64,000 bases of DNA from Oceanobacillus halotolerans. Lineage in GTDB: Bacteria; Bacillota; Bacilli; Bacillales; Amphibacillaceae. Position 1 is the first letter of the stretch. Every line of letters starts with the position of its first letter. Under the pieces are notes generated by a model. It worked only from the letters and a program-made list of their open reading frames with translations, was not told where the DNA came from and made no database searches. Positions 1 through 9,600 of the stretch are shown in pieces. The position numbers and the translations under genes are program-made. The stretch is taken from positions 401,235 through 465,234 of the forward strand of contig NZ_WIXL01000001.1 of assembly GCF_010993955.1 (NCBI RefSeq), written 5' to 3'.

Positions 1-155
1 GCTCGCGAGGAGGCTGAAGCGTTCCCCGAGGAAAGCGAGTGTTTTCCGCTGCGGTAGTTAACCACTCATCCTATAAAGGATGATAAGAAAACATATTAAA
101 ACTATTGCGCACAATATAGATTATGCGACATAAAAAACAACATAGAATAAGAAAA
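1..155. repeat. Right end of a dispersed palindromic (MITE-like) element
   Basis: The window opens inside a repeat. The segment GGAGGCTGAAGCGTTCCCCG at the left edge recurs near 4605, and the terminal part around 108-150 (TTGCGCACAATATAGA, then a GCGACAT stretch and AAAACAAC) is the reverse complement of the left end of the element at 3938. No open reading frame is present. It is read as the right arm of the same family found at 3938-4815, 18335-18800 and 41108-41865. Confidence 0.7.
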
Positions 156-198
156 GGGCCTATAGATAAAACAATATGACTCGATAGAAAAACAAAAG

Positions 199-282
199 CA
201 CCTAAGCTAAGACATCTTGTGGGAGGAGTAAGTAAAATACCCACAAACATGGATCAAACTGAGGAAGATCACGGCTTAGGTG
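199..282 (+). other. Possible three-stem RNA leader upstream of fabZ
   Basis: CACCTAAGC at 199-207 is exactly complementary to GCTTAGGTG at 274-282. It encloses a second perfect stem, TTGTGGG (217-223) with CCCACAA (240-246), and a weaker GATC/GATC stem (252-255 with 267-270). Together they would form a three-way junction 65 bases before the fabZ start. It matches no riboswitch that I recognise, and no terminator follows it. It could be chance or the remnant of another repeat. Confidence 0.35.
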
Positions 283-346
283 ATGAAAGAAACAGCAAAT
301 GGATTATGAGGAGTAATAAAATCAATACATAAAAAGGAGTGCTAAT

Positions 347-766
347 ATGGACATTGAACAAATAAAAGAGACAATTCCACACCGCTATCCGTTCTTGTTA
401 GTGGATAAAGTAATCGAAATGGAAGAAGGGAAGCGCGTTGTTGGAATTAAAAATGTTACCGCTAATGAACCATTCTTTCAAGGCCATTTTCCTGAATATG
501 CAGTAATGCCCGGTGTATTAATGGTGGAAGCACTCGCACAAGTTGGTGCTATTGGTGTATTAGGCATGGATGAGAATAAAGGGAAGCTTGGTTTTTTAGC
601 TGGCGTTGATAAATTTCGATTCAAACGCGAAGTAAAGCCAGGCGATCAGCTCCGCCTAGAAGTAGAAATTACGCGGGTAAAAGGTCCGATTGGAAAAGGA
701 AAAGGAATTGCTACTGTCGATGGCGAAGTTGCCTGTGAAGGCGAAATTACATTTGCAATAAAATAA
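347..766 (+). CDS. fabZ: 3-hydroxyacyl-[acyl-carrier-protein] dehydratase FabZ
   Basis: FabZ dehydrates (3R)-hydroxyacyl-ACP to trans-2-enoyl-ACP in the cytosolic type II fatty-acid elongation cycle. The 139-residue protein has the full family length. The hot-dog fold signatures are present: [12 protein letters not shown] near residue 11, then [20 protein letters not shown] with the catalytic His47 and Glu61. The start is supported by AAAAGGAG eight bases upstream. It stands alone, between a repeat-rich leader and a 500-bp gene-free stretch, so it is probably monocistronic. No FapR-type operator was recognised in the leader. Confidence 0.97.
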   Translation: MDIEQIKETIPHRYPFLLVDKVIEMEEGKRVVGIKNVTANEPFFQGHFPEYAVMPGVLMVEALAQVGAIGVLGMDENKGKLGFLAGVDKFRFKREVKPGDQLRLEVEITRVKGPIGKGKGIATVDGEVACEGEITFAIK

Positions 767-1276
767 GGTTTGTTGGTGAAGCGCATCTCGGTATTTCGAC
801 AACACATCTCGATGCAATTCCAGTGCATTTGGAAGCGGATTTTGTTTCGGTGAAGTATCCAATTATCAGGCATCTAGAAGTGAGTATTGTTCCAGATTGT
901 GCTTCTCGATGTAATTATCAACTTTTTAGGAGTAAATACTGTTTTGACCGAATATCAAGGGAGATAGAAATGCATTTTACCTCGACAACACACCTTGTTG
1001 CGATTTTTAAATCATGCACAAGCAAATCCTGATGGACCATCTCAATAACCGAAAATACCAATCCTATGCTAACAAAAAAGCATGGGATTTTTATTATAGA
1101 TTACCCTCGAAACGCATACATAATTCCAATAAGTTTTAAAAGAAAATTGTCGATATTTGTTTAGAAACGTAATAAATGGAAAAAATAGTGATAACAAAGC
1201 AAAAATTCAAGTATGACTTTGCTTAGAATGGTTAACCTAAAAGCGATAATGAACATTCTAAAGGAGGAAACCTTAT
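767..1276. other. Gene-free stretch with a faint degenerate repeat
   Basis: No credible gene was found; the short frames here lack ribosome binding sites and recognisable products. Between 784 and 830 the phrase CATCTCG / CATTTGG recurs at 784, 805 and 826, that is at 21-bp steps, before the pattern dissolves. It may be a decayed relative of the 21-bp arrays further right. The last 80 bases should hold the promoter of the following lipoprotein gene. Confidence 0.4.
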
Positions 1277-1663
1277 ATGACGAAAAAATGGTTAATAAAA
1301 CTAGGAGCACCAGTATTTGCATTAGCATTAATGACTGCATGTGGAACAGATGATGGAGAGGATCCAGTTGATGAGGATGCTCCTATTGATGAAGAAGAGG
1401 CGCCATTGAACCCTGATGACGAAGGGAATGGAGACAATGAAGGTAATGGGGATAATGAAGGTAATGAAGAAGATGAATTGTTGGATGAAGATGGTGAGCT
1501 TCTAGATGATGAGGGGAACGAAGGCTTAAATGAAAATGGAAACCAAGACGAAGGTACTGATACCAACGGCAATGGCGACAATTTAAATGAAGACAATGAA
1601 GCTAATGAAGATAACACTGACATGGGTACAGATGATAATAACAACAATGATGACGATCAATAA
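1277..1663 (+). CDS. Acidic Asn/Asp/Gly-rich lipoprotein
   Basis: A 128-residue secreted lipoprotein of unknown function. The N-terminus is a short charged region (MTKKW), a hydrophobic stretch and a lipobox ending LMTAC, so Cys22 should be lipidated and the protein held on the outer face of the membrane. The rest is low-complexity sequence rich in Asp, Glu, Asn and Gly, with repeated GNGDNEGN-type units and no visible fold. AAAGGAGG precedes the ATG and a strong terminator follows, so it looks monocistronic. Such acidic tails suit a high-salt exterior and possible cation binding, which is an inference. No homologue was recognised. Confidence 0.75.
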   Translation: MTKKWLIKLGAPVFALALMTACGTDDGEDPVDEDAPIDEEEAPLNPDDEGNGDNEGNGDNEGNEEDELLDEDGELLDDEGNEGLNENGNQDEGTDTNGNGDNLNEDNEANEDNTDMGTDDNNNNDDDQ

Positions 1664-1676
1664 AGGATAAGCATAA

Positions 1677-1705
1677 AATCCCCTGAGTAATCGGGGGATT
1701 TTTTA
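1677..1705 (+). terminator. Rho-independent terminator after the acidic lipoprotein gene
   Basis: AATCCCC and GGGGGATT form a GC-rich hairpin with an eight-base loop, followed by a run of T. Confidence 0.85.
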
Positions 1706-1822
1706 CTGCAACCACGCTGAAAATAATAAAAAGTATTTCTAATTTCACCTCTACTTATGGAATTTTTTCCTATTTTACGATACCATTTTTTATATGCATG
1801 AAAAATGAAGGAGGATTTACGA

Positions 1823-2821
1823 ATGAATGGAAAACGTTGGATTGCCTTACTTATAGCAGTTGGCTTGTTTGTTGTTTCAGTTGGGTTTCAATTTTTCTCC
1901 AGCATCGCAACAGCCAACTTTGAAAATGTATTTAATGTACCAGATACATTATTTGAGGAAGAAGTAATTCAAGAGGGAACAAGTCAAAATAAAATTGCAG
2001 TACTCGATGTGGAAGGCGTCATCCAGGATACTGGTGGTGGCACCTCACTTCTTAATCAGTTAGCGTATAACCATCAACGTTTCCTGAAAATGTTAGAAGA
2101 AGCAGGACAAGACCCTTCCGTTGATGGTATTATTTTGCGCATCAATACACCTGGTGGTGGCGTTGTAGAAAGTGCAGAAGTACATGATAAGGTAGTAGAG
2201 GTACAGGAAGAATATAATAAACCAGTTTATGTATCCATGGGTAATACTGCTGCCTCTGGGGGCTATTACATATCAGCACCAGCTGACAAAATTGTTGCTA
2301 ACCCTGCAACACTTACTGGCTCAATTGGTGTCATTATGGAAAGCATTAACTTTGCAGATCTAGCAGAAGAGTGGGGAATTGATTTCAATACGATTAAAAG
2401 TGGTGAATATAAAGACATCATGTCCACTTCTCGTGACATGACGGATGATGAAGAAGAGATTTTACAATCGATGGTCGATGAAATGTATGCAGACTTTGTC
2501 CAAGTGATTGTGGATGGACGTGACATGTCTGAACAACGAGTACGTGAATTAGGGGATGGACGTGTCTATACTGGATCACAGGCGATGGATGTTGGCCTTG
2601 TTGATGCATTAGGCTCATTTGATGAAACAGTAGAGATGATGGAAGAGGACTTTGAGTTGGGGGATACAAACGTTATTCGATATCGAACCAATCCAGGATT
2701 TAACGAGCTTTTCATGGCATCTGCGCAAAGTCTTTTTGGCGAACGTGCTGAAATAAATGGTTTATTGGAAATGATTCGCCAAGCAGATGGTCCACGTGCT
2801 ATGTACTTATATTCTAAATAA
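1823..2821 (+). CDS. sppA: Signal peptide peptidase SppA
   Basis: Membrane-bound serine protease that degrades signal peptides left after secretion and, in Bacillus, helps resist antimicrobial peptides. A single N-terminal membrane segment (about residues 5-27) is followed by the Clp/crotonase-like protease domain. The catalytic Ser lies in AASGGYYISAP (Ser145) and the Lys in KSGEYKD (Lys197), 52 residues apart as in the Bacillus subtilis enzyme. An upstream in-frame ATG at 1805 precedes the AAGGAGG site (1808-1814), so the ATG at 1823 is taken as the start, giving 332 residues. The RDD gene follows after 14 bases, the same pairing as sppA-yteJ in B. subtilis. Confidence 0.95.
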   Translation: MNGKRWIALLIAVGLFVVSVGFQFFSSIATANFENVFNVPDTLFEEEVIQEGTSQNKIAVLDVEGVIQDTGGGTSLLNQLAYNHQRFLKMLEEAGQDPSVDGIILRINTPGGGVVESAEVHDKVVEVQEEYNKPVYVSMGNTAASGGYYISAPADKIVANPATLTGSIGVIMESINFADLAEEWGIDFNTIKSGEYKDIMSTSRDMTDDEEEILQSMVDEMYADFVQVIVDGRDMSEQRVRELGDGRVYTGSQAMDVGLVDALGSFDETVEMMEEDFELGDTNVIRYRTNPGFNELFMASAQSLFGERAEINGLLEMIRQADGPRAMYLYSK

Positions 2822-2835
2822 GGGGGTGTCGTCAC

Positions 2836-3315
2836 ATGGATGAACAGATAAATGATACTCAGGAAGAAACAACGCAAGAAAAGTTAGCACCTACACTGCG
2901 CTATGCAGGATTCTGGATGCGTTTTTGGGCTTATCTGGCTGATCTAATCATTATATTTAGTCTTAGCGGCATCCTATTGACCCCATTAAAATTCATCAAT
3001 GATGGGATAGCGATTGAAATAGGGTATTGGACGTTGAATGCTATTTTAGGGGCCGTTATTTTCTATCTTTATTTTGTGTTGATGACTAAGTATTTTAACC
3101 AAACACTAGGAAAAATGATATTTGGACTAAAAGTTATTCGACAGGATCAAGAAGAATTAACGTGGAGTGATTTGCTTTTTCGAGAAGTAGTTGGTCGCTT
3201 TATTCATCGCGTATTCTTCTTTATGTCACTTCTATATATTGTTGTCGCTTTTACAAATGAAAAGCAAGGAATCCATGACATGTTTGGCGACACACGTGTT
3301 ATTCATACGAACTAA
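2836..3315 (+). CDS. RDD-family membrane protein (YteJ-like)
   Basis: A 159-residue integral membrane protein with the RDD domain. After a hydrophilic N-terminus of about 25 residues comes the signature region YAGFWMRFWAYLADLIII, a variant in which Arg and Asp flank the first helix, then three more hydrophobic segments and the conserved TLGKMIFGLKVI loop. RDD proteins are poorly characterised; some have been linked to ion or salt tolerance and some act as accessory membrane proteins. GGGGGTG before the ATG supports the start. It is the second gene of the sppA operon, and a shared terminator lies 4 bases downstream. Confidence 0.9.
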   Translation: MDEQINDTQEETTQEKLAPTLRYAGFWMRFWAYLADLIIIFSLSGILLTPLKFINDGIAIEIGYWTLNAILGAVIFYLYFVLMTKYFNQTLGKMIFGLKVIRQDQEELTWSDLLFREVVGRFIHRVFFFMSLLYIVVAFTNEKQGIHDMFGDTRVIHTN

Positions 3316-3318
3316 AAA

Positions 3319-3355
3319 AGAGCTAAGGAGTAAGTTACATTACTTCTTAGCTCTT
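3319..3355. terminator. Bidirectional terminator between convergent genes
   Basis: AAGAGCTAAGGAGTAA pairs almost fully with TTACTTCTTAGCTCTT around a five-base loop. A-rich sequence on the left and a T/C-rich tail on the right let it serve both the sppA operon and the converging YjfB-like gene. Confidence 0.85.
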
Positions 3356-3366
3356 CTCTTACCGTA

Positions 3367-3558
3367 TTATGCTTTCACATCAATCATATTACCAAGTGAT
3401 GGGTGAGCGGCTTCAGGTGCTTGATTTTGCTCGAGCATGTCGAGTAATTGATTACTTTGTTGTTCGGCAACATCTTTTATATTGTCCATTACTTTCAGAC
3501 TGGCATCTGTACGAACTTGATGTGTGGACATGACCATTGACATCGCTGCAACATCCAT
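3367..3558 (-). CDS. YjfB-like putative motility protein
   Basis: A 63-residue protein resembling the B. subtilis YjfB family, annotated as putative motility proteins and in B. subtilis expressed with the SigD regulon. The visible pattern is a short amphipathic N-terminus (MDVAAMSMVMS), a central helix with LKVMDNIKDVAEQQ and a C-terminus ending GNMIDVKA. The ATG is preceded by AGGGGAGG. It is transcribed alone against the sppA operon. No clear SigD promoter could be picked out. The molecular function of the family is unknown. Confidence 0.75.
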   Translation of the reverse strand: MDVAAMSMVMSTHQVRTDASLKVMDNIKDVAEQQSNQLLDMLEQNQAPEAAHPSLGNMIDVKA

Positions 3559-3593
3559 ATGTATAGCCTCCCCTAAGCATATTTCTTTTATAG

Positions 3594-3745
3594 AGGTTGT
3601 TCAAAAAGTCCGGTGAAAATGACACATCGGTGTTTCTGTTAGCTTGCTTTTCCGTTACTCATGTATTAAATGCATACATTCCGTTACTCAAAGCTACACT
3701 GCCTTGAACTTCTCGGTCCTTTTAATCCTCCTATTTGAACACGCA
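3594..3745. repeat. Candidate 150-bp intergenic element with inverted ends
   Basis: The segment starts with TTGTTCAAAAAGTCCGG and ends with CTCCTATTTGAACACG, so its ends are imperfect inverted repeats (TGTTCAAA / TTTGAACA). It also contains an internal dyad near TGACACATCGGTG. No gene was found. I recall similar sequences dispersed in Bacillaceae genomes, but there is only one copy in this window, so the call rests on the ends. Confidence 0.4.
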
Positions 3746-3886
3746 TTTATAGTATAGCATACCATTTTCCAATATTCGACAGTTTCATAAGGTTCCAAAC
3801 CAATTACTGTCGAAAGGTTTTCCTTGCACCAACTATAGAGAAGCGGTATTATGTGTAAGTGTGCATGAAATATTATAACAAGGATT

Positions 3887-3906
3887 GACTGACTGGTCAG
3901 TCAACC
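3887..3906. promoter_or_regulatory. TetR/AcrR-type operator
   Basis: TTGACTGAC and GTCAGTCAA flank a TG centre, forming a 9-bp-arm dyad typical of TetR-family operators. TTGACT at its left edge could act as a -35 box facing right. The nearest gene to the right is the TetR-family regulator at 4897, but 880 bp of palindromic mobile-type sequence lies between. Binding by that regulator is an inference. Confidence 0.6.
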
Positions 3907-3937
3907 GTGTTGATAAATTATTTGATACTTCTCAAAT

Positions 3938-4815
3938 ACATTGTTTTCTACGTCGCACCTTCTATATTGTGCGCAATAATTTGGATGTGCACATAGCTTC
4001 GCTACGGAAAAACACTACGCTTTCACCAGGGGCATAAGTGCGACATCTGTTCAAACTATTCGTTTTCACAGTGTCTACTTTACCGCGGGGGAGTGGTGAG
4101 CCTCCTCGGATTAGCGTCCTGTGGGGTCTCACCGATCTCCCACTTCCCGCAGGAGTCTTCGTGTTTTTCCTCCGCTAAGTTGTGCTACATCATTACCATT
4201 GACAATATAACAGTTGATCGAAGCAAATGATAGACATTGTCAATATTGTGTCTTTTTAATTTAGAAAACTATTCGAAGCTGTGGAAAATGCGAGACTCCT
4301 ACGGGAAAAGGAACAGTCTGAAGACCCCACAGCGAGCGCTTTTTGCTCGCGATGTCTAACTTCGACGGACAGGACGTCCTAGTGCCGATAGACATAAGGA
4401 CGTGGCGTATTCATCGGCCAGCGCCTACACCCTCGAGGTCTTAAGTCAATCCTCATCACGGGCATAATACGCCACGCCGAGGCTCGGCTTAAGCTTGGCA
4501 GATAAGAAAAAACTTACTGCATAAGTGCAACTAAGGCTTTCGCCACTTGGCGAAAAGCCAAGTTTTCTAATCGGGTGTGACCAAGGCGCTTACGTTTTTC
4601 CATGAGGAGGCTGAAGCGTTCCCCGAGGGAAAGTAAACACTGTGAAAACGACCATTGGGAGTTTGAACAGATGTTGCCCTTGTGCCCATGGTGAAAGCGA
4701 GTATTTTCCACAGCGTAGGTATAGCACTCACTTTATAAAGAATTAAGGAAGACATGCTAAACATTTATTGCGAATAATCCATCTTATATGCGAGATGTTC
4801 ATACTAGAAAACAAC
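3938..4815. repeat. Palindromic MITE-like element carrying a nested element
   Basis: The left end reads TTTTCTACGTCGCACC, then TATTGTGCGCAATA. The right end near 4770-4815 is its imperfect reverse complement, ending ...AGAAAACAAC. The arms are long imperfect inverted repeats: for example CACCAGGGGCATAAG at 4036 matches the inverse of a segment near 4680, and CACAGTGT near 4069 matches ACACTGTG near 4636. There is no coding capacity. A smaller element sits inside. It separates the operator at 3887 from the tetR-RND operon. The family also occurs at 1-155, 18335-18800 and 41108-41865. Confidence 0.75.
4415..4605 (-). repeat. Nested short element, inverted relative to the copy at 41309
   Basis: The 114 bp at 4478-4591 are the reverse complement of 41314-41427 with a single visible mismatch. 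That is far closer than the surrounding repeat arms, which suggests a recent, separate insertion into the larger palindromic element. It contains a short internal hairpin (TTTCGCCACTTGGCGAAA) and no reading frame of note. Confidence 0.7.
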
Positions 4816-4896
4816 AATCTGTTAGAAACTAATGTTTTTTAAATCAACTTGAAACATACTGCTAGGTGAATCCGTATAACGAAACTAGGTGTTGAT

Positions 4897-5781
4897 ATGA
4901 AGGAGAAAGAACGAATATTGATGGAAACGGGAATGGCTTTGTTTGCTGAGAAAGGCTATCATCAAACATCGATTCAAGAGATTGCAACAACTGCAGGAGT
5001 CTCAAAAGGTGCCTTTTACTTGTATTTCACATCCAAAGAAGACTTTATTCAGTCAGCTTTTCACTACTATCATACGAAACTTAATGAGCAGTTGGAAATG
5101 GTTATCCAGGAAAAAGACCCTCCGAAAATAAGCTTTACCAAGCAAATTGGAGTCATCACGGATTATGTTTATCATTATAAGGATTTTATTATTATGATGG
5201 TCCGAGAAAATATAACGATCGGAGAAGATATAGACCGGATGATTCGCCAGATGAAGATGGACAACTATGCTTGGATTAGGAAAAATTTACAAGCAATATA
5301 TGGGGAAAAACGAGAACGTTATTTTACGGATGTTGCCATTCAATTAGAAGGGTTGATGATTGGTTATTTTAAATGGATTGTCATGGATCAACTGGAGATT
5401 GAACCACAAAAAGTAAGTACTTATCTGATGAATCGATTAGATGACCTAATAGAAGGAATGATAGCACGAAATGAAATCCCACTCCTTACAGAAACCGATA
5501 TACCATTCGAATATAAAAAAAGTGCTAGCAATGCGTCTATCGAAAAAAGGTTGGAAACCCTAAGAGAAAAAATAAAATTCGTAAATCTAACAAAAGCTAA
5601 ACAACAACAAATTTCTGATGCATTAGCAATAATCGAGAAAGAGGTAAACAAGGAAAAGCCACAGTCCATTGTGATACAAGGAATGCTGGCACATATGCAG
5701 ACCATCCCAGCTTTAATAGAAGATTGTAAGCAAATTGCTGCATTATTGAATATAGAACTTTTAGATAAAGAGAGGAGTTAG
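4897..5781 (+). CDS. TetR/AcrR-family transcriptional regulator of the RND operon
   Basis: A 294-residue regulator, longer than the usual 190-210. Residues 1-50 form the TetR helix-turn-helix: FAEKGYHQTSIQEIATTAGV, then SKGAFYLYFTSKEDF. A helical ligand domain follows, and the last 90 residues or so are an extra helical region (EKRLETLREKIKF...) not seen in short TetR proteins. The gene order TetR then RND pump matches yerO-yerP (swrC) in B. subtilis, so it is probably the local repressor. The membrane-fusion gene starts 6 bases after its stop. AGGTG is a weak ribosome binding site. The operator-like dyad at 3887 is 1 kb upstream, split off by a mobile-type repeat. Confidence 0.88.
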   Translation: MKEKERILMETGMALFAEKGYHQTSIQEIATTAGVSKGAFYLYFTSKEDFIQSAFHYYHTKLNEQLEMVIQEKDPPKISFTKQIGVITDYVYHYKDFIIMMVRENITIGEDIDRMIRQMKMDNYAWIRKNLQAIYGEKRERYFTDVAIQLEGLMIGYFKWIVMDQLEIEPQKVSTYLMNRLDDLIEGMIARNEIPLLTETDIPFEYKKSASNASIEKRLETLREKIKFVNLTKAKQQQISDALAIIEKEVNKEKPQSIVIQGMLAHMQTIPALIEDCKQIAALLNIELLDKERS

Positions 5782-5787
5782 ACAGCA

Positions 5788-6654
5788 ATGAAAAAATGGA
5801 TCATAGGAATAACACTATTGTCATTACTTGTACTTGCTGCCTGTAATCAAGAAGAAGACGCAAATGAGGAAGAAGCAGAACCAGTCATCCCAGTCGAAAC
5901 AGAAGAAGTGACCGTGAGTGATTTGATTATCCAGAAGTCGGTTTATGGTCGAACCGCCCCTAATACAGCAACACCAATTATGGTTCAAACTCCTGGTGAG
6001 GTTGATACGCTAGAGGTAGAAAACGGGGATATCATAGAAGAAGATGATGTAATTGCAACCATTCAAACTGCAGCTGGAAATCAAACGATTTATGCACCAG
6101 AAGACGGTGAAATTATTAATTTAACGGCAGAAGAAGGTGCAATGGCTACAAGCGAGGAACCATTAGCTGTCATTGCTGATTTGGATACGATGAAATTACA
6201 ATTTAGTGTAACTGCTGGTGTTCGAGATCTTTTTGAAAAAGAAGCTATTCATAAAGTAGTCATCGGTGAAAATGAATATGAAGCAGAAATTACAACGATT
6301 GATAAAATGCCAGATGATACAGGTCTTTATCCAGTGGAAGCAACGATCGACAATGAAGAGGGAGATGTATTGCCAGGCATGGTAGCTGAATTAACGGTAC
6401 CAGAAAGTCGTGTAACAGATGCCATAATTGTCCCGACAGAAGCAATTGTCGAAGAAAGTGATGAAACATTTGTGTATGTGATTGAAGATGATGTCGCGAA
6501 CAAAGCAGCGGTAACGATCACGGAAACACAATCAGACAAAACGGCCATTGAAGGCGATACTATTGCGGAAGGGGACCAAGTGGTGACAAATGGTCAATTA
6601 ACCCTTTCCGATCAATCGAAAGTGAACGTGACAGAAGAGGGGAATGAGTCTTGA
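5788..6654 (+). CDS. RND efflux membrane-fusion lipoprotein (HlyD/AcrA type)
   Basis: Periplasmic-adaptor-type subunit for the pump encoded next, here a lipoprotein because there is no outer membrane. The signal sequence ends in the lipobox VLAAC, giving Cys19. The mature protein has the lipoyl/barrel-sandwich half motifs: VQTPGEVDTLEVENGDIIEE and its partner IYAPEDGEIINLTAEEGAMA. It then has a beta-barrel domain and a membrane-proximal domain ending in VVTNGQLTLSDQSKV. The protein is 288 residues and lacks the long alpha-helical hairpin of Gram-negative adaptors. AGAGGAG supports the start. Its stop overlaps the TTG start of the pump gene, so the two are translationally coupled. Confidence 0.9.
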   Translation: MKKWIIGITLLSLLVLAACNQEEDANEEEAEPVIPVETEEVTVSDLIIQKSVYGRTAPNTATPIMVQTPGEVDTLEVENGDIIEEDDVIATIQTAAGNQTIYAPEDGEIINLTAEEGAMATSEEPLAVIADLDTMKLQFSVTAGVRDLFEKEAIHKVVIGENEYEAEITTIDKMPDDTGLYPVEATIDNEEGDVLPGMVAELTVPESRVTDAIIVPTEAIVEESDETFVYVIEDDVANKAAVTITETQSDKTAIEGDTIAEGDQVVTNGQLTLSDQSKVNVTEEGNES

Positions 6655-9600
6655 AGCTAGTTAATACATCCGTAAAACGTCCAGTCGGTGTCATTATGAT
6701 CGTATTAGCTGTTATCGCATTAGGAATCGTATCCCTTCGCGGGTTAGTGGTTGATTTATTTCCACAAATTGATTTACCTGTTGCGGTAGTAGCAACGACA
6801 TATGAAGATGCCGCTCCACAAGAAGTTGAAAATTTAGTCTCAAGGCCAATCGAATCCTCCGTCAGCTCTGTCGAAGGAATTGAAACGGTTCAATCTCAAT
6901 CCCAATCAGGTTCATCCCTTGTGTTAATGATGTTTAATACAGATGTCGATCTGGACCAAGCCTTGCTTGATGTGCGGGAAAGCATCGATCAAGTAAAAGG
7001 CTTTTTACCAGAACGTGCAGGCGAACCAAATGTCATGCGGTTTAGTCCAGAGCAGATGCCTGTGATGTGGGTTAGTTTAACAGGAAAAGATGCTGCCGCT
7101 TTAACCGAATTAGCAAATGATCAAATTGTTCCCTATTTCGAGCGTCAAGGTGGCGTTGCATCGGTAACGGTTGAAGGTGCAAAAGAACGCGAAATCCAAC
7201 TAGAGCTTAACCAAGCCAGTATGCAACAATACGGAGTTAACCCGCAAATGATCATTCAGGCATTAAATAGTGCCAACCAATCATCCTCAGGTGGGGCAGT
7301 AGAAAAAGGTACTCAAGACTTACAGCTACGTGTGACAGGAGAGTTTGAATCGATACGGGATATTGAAAATACGATTATTCAAACTGAAACAGGTGCAACG
7401 ATTCATGTAGATGACGTTGCCAGTGTCGAGGATACCTACAAAGAATCATCTTCCACAACACTTGTCAACGGAGAACCATCGATTGTGTTATCCATCATGA
7501 AGAAAACCGATGGAAATACCGTAGATGTAGCAAACAATATTAAAGATGGCATGGAAGAAATCCAGGGTGACCTTCCATCAGATGTCAACTTAGACGTGGT
7601 GATCGATACGTCCGAGTTTATTGAACTATCGATTGATTCGGTTGTGAAAAATATTTTAATTGGTGGTGCCATCTCGATCTTTGTTCTACTTTTATTCTTA
7701 AAAAGTATTCGAGCAACGATTGTCATTGGTGTTTCCATTCCAATTGCTGTTATTTCCACGTTTACCTTAATGTACTTTACAGGTGAAACGTTGAATGTCT
7801 TAACATTAGGTGGTCTAGCACTTGGACTCGGGATGATGGTTGATAGCTCGATTGTCATCTTAGAACATATTTTCACATACCGGCAACGGGGGTATAACTT
7901 AGTCGACTCTGCCATAAAAGGTGCTTCCGAGCTAGCACCAGCTGTTATCGCATCTACCACCACAACATTGGTTGTCTTTTTACCGATTGTGTTCGTGGGA
8001 GGAATTGCGTCTGACTTATTTACACCATTAGCTCTAGCGGTAGCATTTTCTCTAATTGCAGCACTAGTTGTTGCGATCACGTTAGTGCCAATGCTGTCGT
8101 CTAAATTATTATCGAAAGCCTTAGCAGATCCAGAAAAAGGCCGTCGCTATTGGTTTAATCGTATACTACAACGAGTAACCAATGCATATAAAAGTGTATT
8201 GAAAGGTGTCTTGCGCTTCCGGAAAACAACTATTTTCGGAACGATTGTCGCTATTATCGGAAGCTTAGCCTTAATACCGTTAATTGGTGCATCGTTTATG
8301 CCAGCAGCAGACCAAGGTCAAATTGAAATTCGAGTAGAAACGGAAACAGGCAGTTCTTTAGCGCATACAGAAGGAATTGTGAATCAAGTTAATGAAAAGC
8401 TAACAGCCTATGATGCTGTCATCGATACAGACTTTGTCAGTGTTGGTGGCGGTGGATTTGGTGGAAGTGGCAACAGTGCCACGTACACGATCCAATTAAT
8501 CCCATCCAGTGAACGTGAGGAATCCACATCAGAAATTGTTCAACAAATTGATGAGGATGTACAAAACATTGCAGGTGCAGAAATCACGGTAAACTCAATG
8601 GAAAGCGGAATGAGTATGGGAGACCCAATCCAGGTTCAACTAAACGGTCCAGAACATGAAGTCTTAAACGAGTTAGCCGATCAGGTTGTTGCCCAAATGG
8701 AAACGGTTGAAGGTATCCACAACCCAGAATCAGCAGCAGATGAAGGGGTACCACAGTTAACGATCACCATTGACGATGAAAAAGCAGCAAGTTATGGGGT
8801 AACTAGAGATCAAATTACAGGCCAAATTCAATTACAGTTCACAGGCCAAGTTGCCACCCAATATCGGGAAGATGGCAATGAAATGGATGTGACAATGCTT
8901 TATCCAGAGAATGAACGTAGCACCATTAGTGATTTACAGGACATGAAAATTCAATCCCCAACTGGTGCGGTGATTCCATTAGATGAGGTAGCTGTTTTCC
9001 AAGAGATGCAAGGACCTGCTGCTTTAATGCGGCAAAATCAACAGGCACAAATGAACGTATCCAGCCAAGTGGTGGATCGTGACTTAGCAAGTGTTGTAAG
9101 TGATGTGGAATCAGCATTAGGGGAGTTAAGTATGCCAGAAGGATATAGCTATTCCATCGGTGGTCAGGCAGAAGATATGGCAGAGTCATTTGCTGACTTA
9201 GCATTAGCGCTAGTCTTCTCGATCTTCCTAGTGTACGCGGTGATGGCTATTCAATTTGAGAACTTCCTATTCCCATTAATTATTATGTTCTCGATGCCAG
9301 CAACCGTTATTGGTGTTATGGTTGGACTATTTGTAACAGGATTACCATTAAGTATCCCAGCCTTTATCGGGATCATTATGCTCGCGGGTATTGTCGTAAA
9401 CAACTCGATTGTCTTAGTGGATTACATTAATATACTGCGGGATAAAGGGATGGACCGCTATGAAGCAATATTGGAAGCAGGTCAATCTCGTTTACGCCCA
9501 ATCTTAATGACAACCTTAACGACAATCCTAGCGATGGTTCCATTAGCATTAGCACTAGGAGAAGGTGCGGAAATGCAACAACCATTAGCCGTAACCATTA

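Noticed and set aside
823-1032. 69-codon frame after fabZ
   Set aside because: No ribosome binding site and no recognisable sequence; the minus-strand frames overlapping it are no better.
4514-4764. 65-codon minus-strand frames near 4.6 kb and similar frames at 18.4 kb
   Set aside because: They lie inside the palindromic elements and are not preserved between copies.
7436-8080. 214-codon frame antisense to the RND pump
   Set aside because: Shadow of the strongly supported pump gene; composition is that of reversed membrane codons.
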